Shown here in pieces: positions 1 to 4,662 of a stretch of DNA of 5,202 nt. The stretch's first letter is position 1. Each line of letters begins with the position of its first letter. This DNA is from DRYM01 sp964564025 (GTDB lineage Archaea; Thermoproteota; Thermoprotei_A; EX4484-217-1): NCBI GenBank assembly GCA_964564025.1, contig CAZLZO010000068.1, positions 1-5,202 on the forward strand, read 5' to 3'. The position numbers and the translations under genes are program-made. The notes below the pieces were generated by a model. It was not told where the DNA came from. It saw only the letters and a program-made list of their open reading frames with translations, and made no database searches.

Positions 1-1307
1 GTTTGCGTGGCTGGGTTTGTGAGGTTTATGTTGCTGTTAGGGAGGATTGTTTGGACCGTGTTCTGGGTTGGCTTGGTTTGCTTTTCAATGTTGATCCTTC
101 CAGGATTAGTGAGGTTAAGGTGTTGGGGTTTAGGGAGGTTTTTGATAGGGGTGTGCGTTTGGGGGTTGTTGGTGGGGCTGTTGTTGGTTCTGTTGATGTT
201 TTGAAGTTTCTTTTGAAGCCTAGGGGTAGGGTTAGGGTTGTTCGTACTCCTCTCTCCCTTAATGTTGGTGGTTCTAAGTTGGAGGGTTCTGAATGTGTTG
301 TTTTGGGTGATGTTCTTGATTTTCTTGAGAGACCTACTGGTGTTAGGTATGGGGTTAGGTTGGGGCATTTGCATGGGTTGATTGTTGGTAGTAGTGGTTC
401 TGGTAAGTCTACTTCTGCTGGCAGGTTTGCTGTTGAAACCGCCAGGTTGGGTGTTAGGACTGTTGTTTTTGACTGGTCTGGGGAGTATTTGGATATGTTT
501 AGCGGGTATGGGTTTAGACGTTTAATTCCCGGTTCTAATTTTGCTTTTCCCCTCTCATTGTTTTCTCCTGTTAGGCTTGTTGAGGTTTTAAGCTACTATG
601 TTGAGTCTTTGTGGGGTTCTAGTGTTTCCCCTATGCAGTATGTTTTCCTTAAGAAAGCTGTTTACAATTGTAGAGGTGATGTTTCCCGGATTTACGGTTA
701 TTTGGAGGAGAGGTGTAGGGTTGGTAGGAGGGATGAGAGGCAAGCTGCTCAGGCTTTGCTTAACCGTTTAGAGCCTGTTCGAAGTGTTTTCGCTGAGGTT
801 TGTAAGGGTGGAGGTGAGAGGTTTAGGCTTAGTGATTTGGGTAGGTTGAATGTTGTTTCTTTGGAGGGTTTTGGGAGTGTTGGTGAGAAGGTTTTAGCTG
901 GCCATCTTGTTTTGCATGGTATTTTGCAGAGTGTTCCTAGGAGAATCTATGAGAGGCCGCTGGTTCATGTTGTTTTAGATGAGGGTCACAGGTTTTTCAG
1001 TAGGTCTGGTAATGTTCCTTCGCTTGTTGAGGAGGCTTATTTGGAGTATAGGAAGTTTGGTGTTATGGTTACTGTTGCTACTTCAACTGTGGATTTGCCT
1101 TCACCTATTGTTTCTAATTCTTCGCTAATTATTGCTCATAGAGTTAATACTGTTTCAGCAGCTAGGGCTATAGCTGAAATTGTTGCTCCAGCACCACCCC
1201 TAGTTAACAACTATGCTAAGTACTTGAAAACTTTGAAAACAGGCTACGCTATAGTTTCCTCAGCAGAAAAACCACAACCAACACTAGTCAAAATAAATAA
1301 ACCTTGA
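1..1307 (+). CDS. HerA-like (DUF87) DNA-translocase ATPase, 5'-partial
   Basis: Residues are counted from the TTG at position 3, but the frame is open to the window edge and that TTG is probably not the start. Seen: a P-loop GSSGSGKST at residues 129-137 (Lys135), the strand FDWSGEY at 156-162 just after it, a Walker B strand VHVVLDEGH at 321-329 (Asp326, catalytic-type Glu327), and a late strand with ATSTVDLP near 359-366 followed by IIAHRVN, where this family has its sensor and arginine-finger region. This order matches the HerA/FtsK-clade family, hexameric ATPases that translocate double-stranded DNA; archaeal HerA works with the nuclease NurA in DNA end resection. The roughly 120 residues before the P-loop look like the later part of a beta-barrel (HAS-type) domain, so perhaps a few dozen N-terminal residues are missing. 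No NurA is visible downstream; upstream is not shown. Codons are strongly G/T-rich except in the last ~150 bases. It could be a non-canonical HerA relative rather than the resection helicase itself. Confidence 0.85.
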   Translation, partial: LRGWVCEVYVAVREDCLDRVLGWLGLLFNVDPSRISEVKVLGFREVFDRGVRLGVVGGAVVGSVDVLKFLLKPRGRVRVVRTPLSLNVGGSKLEGSECVVLGDVLDFLERPTGVRYGVRLGHLHGLIVGSSGSGKSTSAGRFAVETARLGVRTVVFDWSGEYLDMFSGYGFRRLIPGSNFAFPLSLFSPVRLVEVLSYYVESLWGSSVSPMQYVFLKKAVYNCRGDVSRIYGYLEERCRVGRRDERQAAQALLNRLEPVRSVFAEVCKGGGERFRLSDLGRLNVVSLEGFGSVGEKVLAGHLVLHGILQSVPRRIYERPLVHVVLDEGHRFFSRSGNVPSLVEEAYLEYRKFGVMVTVATSTVDLPSPIVSNSSLIIAHRVNTVSAARAIAEIVAPAPPLVNNYAKYLKTLKTGYAIVSSAEKPQPTLVKINKP

Positions 1308-1339
1308 GCGCACTTAATATGGGAACTTCAACATATAAT

Positions 1340-1391
1340 GTTCGGGAGGGCGAACTAAAGGTATCTTTATTATTTCTATTTTTCTTATTCT
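1340..1391 (+). terminator. Possible terminator of the HerA-like gene: small hairpin plus T-rich tract
   Basis: A 5-bp perfect stem GTTCG/CGAAC (1340-1344 with 1351-1355) encloses the loop GGAGGG. It is followed after about ten bases by a tract that is almost all T and A with few C (1364-1391). Archaeal transcription commonly ends at U-rich stretches, with or without a hairpin, so the T-rich tract alone could serve. The hairpin is weak, and the same tract overlaps a candidate TATA element for the next gene, so the assignment is tentative. Confidence 0.3.
1366..1373 (+). promoter_or_regulatory. Candidate archaeal TATA-like element upstream of the surface-protein gene
   Basis: TTTATTAT resembles the archaeal TATA box and is centred about 26 bases before the TTG at 1396, the usual distance to a transcription start. 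Transcription from here would start near 1395. That gives a leaderless message for the TTG at 1396, or a leader of about 34 bases for a GTG start at 1429. The bases just before the box (1360-1365) do not look like a good BRE, and the whole stretch is T-rich, so chance is a real explanation. Confidence 0.25.
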
Positions 1392-1395
1392 AAAT

Positions 1396-2829
1396 TTGAA
1401 ATCAAATGCTTTGTTTAAGGTGTTTAAAGTGAGAGGGGTCAGGTTTTTAAGGGTGATACTAGTTTTCTTTGTGGCTTTGATGCTGTTGGTTATGGTTTTC
1501 TCCTTGACTGTTCAGGCGCAGCTTAGGTCCCCGACAACGTTAACGTTGTCTCCTTCAACATTTGAAATAGAAGCTGGGAAATCAATAACGTTAACGGCGA
1601 CATTAACTTCCGAGGGAGAGCCGTTAGCTGATAAGTTAATAAAGTTTTCAGCTTCAGCTGGTAGCGTGGATCCTTCCAGTGGGAAGACTGATTCAAAAGG
1701 CCAGATTAAGGTTGTTTATACAGCTCCAAAAGTTAGTTACAATACTTCAGTAGTTATTGAGGCAGTGTTTCCTGGGGATTTAAAATATAAGGAGAGTAGT
1801 GCTTCTGCTTACGGGAAAATTATCGTTAAGACCCCTATAACACTGCCTAAGGTGAGTGTTGAAGGTGCAGTTTTCATACCTACAAAAGAAATGGAGGAAG
1901 AAATAGAGTCATATGGGCAGACAATACCTGAGGAGATGCCATCGAATGTTTTCATACTTTTAGCTAAAGACGGTATCTACCTTGTTTTTTGTAAGGAGAA
2001 ACCTGTAAAAAGTTTAGGATATGTTGAAGGGAAAACGTTACGAAGAAGTTTTGAGTGGAAGGATATAACATTTAAAGTTATAGTAGCTGATAAGGTTAGT
2101 TTTAAGGTCGAAGGAGAGCCCGCTACTATCAAAGCTATTCGTTCAGATCCGAGTGCTTACAATATTAAACTTGTAAAGCTTAGAACTAATCTTAGAGAAG
2201 CATCTGTGCTAATTTACTCTGGAAATGAGCCTTACATTTACTTAACAAGCGGTGTTGTAACTGACGAACCTACTACTTTGCCTGAATTTTTATCTAAGCT
2301 ACCATCGGCAATGAGGAAAATAGCTGAAAAGCCACTATTAGAGACAGCAAAATCTCTGCTGGGGGAAATAGAGGAAAAAACGCTTCCAACGTTTACATAC
2401 GATGATGTGGAGTTCTGGAAAGATTCATGGGCTGAAGTCAACTGCGTAGTCTTAGTTTCTAAAGGGTATGTGAAAGAATTTCTAAGTAAAATAGGAAGTG
2501 TAAAGGATCTTGTACCTATAGGGGAGAATATACTTCTTTACAAAGTTAAGTTGGATTTAAACCCAATACTTGTAAGTGATGTTAGAGAGATAAATGTTAA
2601 TCCAAGCAAGTATCTTGGGAGAACTGTTCAGCTTACTGTAAACGTTTACGATTTAAGGATTAGTGTTAGAAAGCTTATTGAAGAAACAACTGAAAAGAAG
2701 TACCCAGCAGATGTCATACTTCACATAGCTGTAGCTTGGTCTAAAAGTATACCGACAAGTAAAAACGATATACTTTTAATGATAGGAGCTTCATCACATG
2801 TTCAGGAAGACCTTGCAAAAGTTGTTGAC
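1396..2829 (+). CDS. Secreted surface protein, N-terminal part: signal peptide, Ig-like domain, two OB-like motifs (3' end lost in gap)
   Basis: This piece of 478 residues runs into the assembly gap. Residues 20-41 are a hydrophobic core ending in VQA|Q, a good signal peptidase I site after Ala41. Residues ~45-145 look like a bacterial/archaeal Ig-like (invasin/Big-type) domain: a T/S-rich strand start, then PSTFEIEAGKSITLTATL, GEPLADKLIKFSASAGSV, a TDSKGQIKV turn and a VFPGD near 124-128. Residues ~150-478 are not a family I recognise. They hold two similar segments, 245-266 and 396-417, built on I-x3-(D/N)PS-x-Y-x4-V-x-L-x2-N, which recalls OB-fold-like domains. Start choice: TTG 1396 is the longest frame but has no ribosome-binding site; GTG 1429 (residue 12) has AGGTG six bases upstream and leaves a normal 30-residue signal peptide, so it is a strong alternative. 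The matching membrane tail lies beyond the gap, so this and the 2930-3667 piece are probably one gene. Function unknown; likely acts outside the membrane. Confidence 0.75.
1418..1422 (+). promoter_or_regulatory. Possible ribosome-binding site for an alternative GTG start at 1429
   Basis: AGGTG matches part of the archaeal anti-Shine-Dalgarno complement (core GGAGGTGATC) and ends six bases before GTG 1429. The TTG at 1396 has only a T-rich stretch upstream. A start at 1429 would give an N-terminus MRGVRFLR followed directly by the hydrophobic core, a more ordinary signal peptide. It is only five bases, so it may be chance. Confidence 0.35.
1533..1550. repeat. 18-base perfect palindrome inside the surface-protein gene
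   Basis: GACAACGTTAACGTTGTC equals its own reverse complement. It encodes part of a PTTLTLS beta strand at the start of the Ig-like domain. Its core AACGTTAACG recurs at 1587-1596, again in Thr/Leu codons. Confidence 0.7.
2742..2778. repeat. 10-bp perfect inverted repeat with 17-base loop, close to the assembly gap
   Basis: TAAAAGTATA (2742-2751) and TATACTTTTA (2769-2778) are perfect complements around a 17-base loop. It lies in coding sequence and ends 51 bases before the N run. The stem is AT-rich, so stability at high temperature would be low. Confidence 0.6.
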
Positions 2830-2929
2830 NNNNNNNNNNNNNNNNNNNNNNNNNNNNNNNNNNNNNNNNNNNNNNNNNNNNNNNNNNNNNNNNNNNNNNN
2901 NNNNNNNNNNNNNNNNNNNNNNNNNNNNN
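2830..2929. other. Assembly gap, 100 N placeholder
   Basis: Exactly 100 N, the conventional length for a gap of unknown size, so the true missing length is not known. The reading frame ends on a complete codon at 2829 and the downstream frame begins on a complete codon at 2930. If one gene spans the gap with clean edges, the missing length must be a multiple of three; 100 is not, which is why the frame appears to shift. Translations across the N run are artefacts. Confidence 0.97.
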
Positions 2930-3667
2930 GAGAAAGGTTTTCAAAAAGTGGTTATTGATGTGGATACTACTATAGCTCCTGAGCTAAAGGAAGTAATTGT
3001 AAGCATAAGTGGTTGCTTAACTAGGGAAATACCGTTAGAATTTAACCTGGCAAATGTAATTAGGAAGGGAAGACTATCTAGAGAGCTTACTTTGACTTTA
3101 AATAACGAAACGGGAAAGTTTAGTTTACATATATACCTGCCTAAAGAGGTTAAATCTCCAGAAACTATTATAATGAAGCCAGTTATTTCACCGCCTAAGA
3201 TCCCATCGGGTTGGGTTAAAGTCTTACCAGTAATAGATATTGGGCCATCTGGAACAATCTTTGATAAACCAGTAACGTTAAGTTTCACCTATAGCGATGA
3301 AGTAGTTAAGAAGTTTGGAATAGATGAGGAACTGCTAACTATAATGTTTTTTGATGAAACTTTGAGAAAGTGGGTTCCTTTAGATAGCTTTGTTGACTGT
3401 GAAAGAAACATTATTTACACGCAAATAACACACTTCACTATGTACACTGTTGCTCAAAAGTTACTAACACCCACAGCTACACCTAGCTCTTCACCGTCGC
3501 CTTCACCGACACCTAGTCCTTCACCATCACCTAGCCCGACACCAACTACTACGCCCTCGCCTACACCAACGCCTTCTCCATTACCCACAGGGACATCCTT
3601 AACATATGCTATTCCAGTCATAGCAGTAATAGGTTTAGCTGTAGTTTTACTACTAAGAAAGAGGTAG
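2930..3667 (+). CDS. Surface protein, C-terminal part: ZU5-like domain, Pro/Ser/Thr stalk, C-terminal membrane tail (5' end lost in gap)
   Basis: This piece has 245 residues counted from 2930, no start codon near the gap and no signal peptide. Residues 1-90 are beta-rich and unassigned. Residues ~95-176 resemble the ZU5-like/PGF-pre-PGF type domain of prokaryotic surface proteins: IDIGPSGTIFDKPVTLSF, then IDEELLTIMFFDETLRKWVPL, then an acidic turn (VDCERN) and THFTMYTV. Residues 180-221 are a 42-residue stalk of Pro, Ser and Thr, typical of glycosylated archaeal wall-spanning linkers. Residues 222-245 are one membrane helix ending in RKR, so the C-terminus is probably inside the cell. It supplies the anchor that the 1396-2829 piece lacks, and that piece supplies the signal peptide, hence one protein of at least ~720 residues. 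The stop codon lies 10 bases before the next gene, implying co-transcription. Two separate genes broken by the gap is the less likely alternative. Confidence 0.75.
   Translation, partial: EKGFQKVVIDVDTTIAPELKEVIVSISGCLTREIPLEFNLANVIRKGRLSRELTLTLNNETGKFSLHIYLPKEVKSPETIIMKPVISPPKIPSGWVKVLPVIDIGPSGTIFDKPVTLSFTYSDEVVKKFGIDEELLTIMFFDETLRKWVPLDSFVDCERNIIYTQITHFTMYTVAQKLLTPTATPSSSPSPSPTPSPSPSPSPTPTTTPSPTPTPSPLPTGTSLTYAIPVIAVIGLAVVLLLRKR
3467..3592 (+). repeat. Low-complexity Pro/Ser/Thr stalk-coding region
   Basis: Forty-two codons, nearly all Pro, Ser or Thr in alternating SP and TP pairs. The DNA is correspondingly C-rich, with the hexamer ACCTAG at 3481, 3511 and 3529 and imperfect copies of CCTTCACC. 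This is a typical extended, probably O-glycosylated spacer lifting the folded domains off the membrane. Such tracts vary in length by slippage and are easily misassembled. Confidence 0.9.
3661..3665 (+). promoter_or_regulatory. Candidate ribosome-binding site for the WHy-repeat gene
   Basis: GAGGT overlaps the last codons and the stop of the upstream gene (TAG at 3665-3667) and ends 12 bases before ATG 3678. The match to the archaeal core GGAGGTGATC is good but the spacing is somewhat long. Its position inside the end of the upstream gene fits translation from a shared transcript. Confidence 0.4.
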
Positions 3668-3677
3668 AGTTATAGAA

Positions 3678-4628
3678 ATGAGCAAGCTAAGTTTAGCCTT
3701 AATTATAGTAGGTATTATAGTTATTGCAGCCGGGGGTCTAGCTTATTATTATATGTTCAAAGGAAAAGCCGAAGTAGCAAAAGACACTGTCAATGTAGTC
3801 GAGGTGAAGTTGTATGTTGATACTAAGAAGGTTACTGAGGTCAAAACACCAATAGAAATCCATGTAGGTATTAACAACGAATTTCCTGTAAATATTAAAG
3901 TTAAGAGCGGCGATTTATCATTGATAACTAATGATTTAAGTCTTGTAAAAATAATTATTCCTAGTCAAGAAATTAAGCGAGGTTATAGTGTTATTGTCGT
4001 AAATGCTGTAATAGACAATATGCTAATGGACGAGTTTTGGTATAGGCACCTTAGGCAGGGAGAGATAACTAATGTTAAGCTACAAGGCACATTAATCCTT
4101 GATACACCCATAGGCGGTATTGAAGTGCCGATAAGCTATTCTAAACTTTTAAAGACAAACATGTTTCCCAAGGAGCAAACACTAAATAAAGAATATGATT
4201 TAGGCGTAATAGGTAAAATTATTGTTAAAAGTATTAAAATGGATTTAGCTGGCGTAACGCCTTCAGAGACAGAGATTAAAGCATACTTAACCATCGAGAA
4301 TAAATTAAGGAACATACCACTATACATTAACGGATTAGTTTTCCGGCTAAAACTACCTGGTGAAGTAATACTTGGCAGTGGCGAGCAAGAATATAGGAAA
4401 CTAATTGCCCCAGGCAAAACTGATACTATAGCGTTTAATATTATTTTAGATAATTCTAAAATTCCCACACTATGGTATAGGCATGTAAAGAATAAGGAAA
4501 CTACAAATATTATTGTAGAAGTATGGCTCAAAGTAAAAGTTGCTGAAAGAACTATAGAGTTATTTAAGAAACACCCATTAACCATTACCATACAATTTAA
4601 GACAAATATGTTCAACTACAAAAGTTAA
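3678..4628 (+). CDS. Membrane-anchored protein with two tandem WHy/LEA14-like domains
   Basis: The protein has 316 residues and starts at ATG 3678. Residues 5-27 are one hydrophobic helix (signal anchor), so the rest probably lies outside the membrane. The remainder is an internal duplication: copy one ~38-163 and copy two ~178-312. Each has a beta strand leading to an asparagine-rich turn (INNEFPVNIKVKSGDL; IENKLRNIPLYINGLVF), then a strand of the NIILDNSKIP kind, then FWYRH/LWYRH (residues 120-124 and 265-269) before a polar E-(I/T)-TN turn, and each ends with KTNMF (159-163 and 308-312). This is the pattern of the WHy domain of LEA14-type proteins (LEA_2), which in plants and bacteria is linked to water-stress tolerance; archaeal copies are common and poorly understood. 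The biochemical role here is not known. It sits 10 bases after the surface-protein gene and is probably in the same operon. Confidence in the fold is moderate to high; confidence in function is low. Confidence 0.8.
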   Translation: MSKLSLALIIVGIIVIAAGGLAYYYMFKGKAEVAKDTVNVVEVKLYVDTKKVTEVKTPIEIHVGINNEFPVNIKVKSGDLSLITNDLSLVKIIIPSQEIKRGYSVIVVNAVIDNMLMDEFWYRHLRQGEITNVKLQGTLILDTPIGGIEVPISYSKLLKTNMFPKEQTLNKEYDLGVIGKIIVKSIKMDLAGVTPSETEIKAYLTIENKLRNIPLYINGLVFRLKLPGEVILGSGEQEYRKLIAPGKTDTIAFNIILDNSKIPTLWYRHVKNKETTNIIVEVWLKVKVAERTIELFKKHPLTITIQFKTNMFNYKS

Positions 4629-4662
4629 ATTGCTTTTATTGCTTTCTTCTTATTTTCTAGAT
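4629..4662 (+). terminator. T-rich convergent spacer, likely terminator of the WHy-repeat gene
   Basis: Thirty-four bases lie between two convergent stop codons, and the + strand contains CTTTTATTG, CTTTCTTCTTATTTTC. U-rich transcripts of this kind terminate archaeal RNA polymerase. No hairpin is evident. For the gene arriving on the minus strand I see no comparable T-rich stretch, so its end may lie within the WHy gene. Confidence 0.5.

Noticed and set aside
7..204. A 65-residue hydrophobic-looking frame on the + strand inside the HerA-like gene
   Set aside because: It overlaps the ATPase in another frame, and its Leu/Val/Gly content simply reflects the G/T-rich codons of that gene.
222..240. 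Telomere-like AGGGTTAGGG run and possible G-quadruplex
   Set aside because: Only three G-runs of three or more are present, and the run is explained by AGG, GGT and GTT codons encoding Arg-Gly-Arg-Val-Arg-Val.
1153..1179. TTTCAGC/GCTGAAA inverted repeat in the HerA-like gene
   Set aside because: Arms of seven bases with a 13-base spacer are expected by chance at this length, and the site encodes ordinary Ala-rich helix codons.
2238..2441. A minus-strand frame of 67 codons opposite the surface-protein gene
   Set aside because: It is antisense to a well-supported coding region, with no recognisable motif or ribosome-binding site.
2741..2944. Frames read across the N run on either strand
   Set aside because: They depend on translating 100 placeholder bases and have no meaning.
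2941..3288. A 115-codon minus-strand frame
   Set aside because: It is the shadow of the C-terminal surface-protein piece, whose ZU5-like motifs are clear on the + strand.
3578..3664. Sortase-like LPxTG or archaeosortase signal before the C-terminal membrane helix
   Set aside because: The sequence is LPTGT, which lacks the variable residue of LPxTG, and no PGF or PEFG motif is present. A plain stalk plus membrane tail ending in RKR explains it.
4136..4615. A 159-codon minus-strand frame opposite the WHy-repeat gene
   Set aside because: The + strand shows an internal domain duplication preserved at protein level; the antisense frame has no recognisable features beyond generic hydrophobicity.
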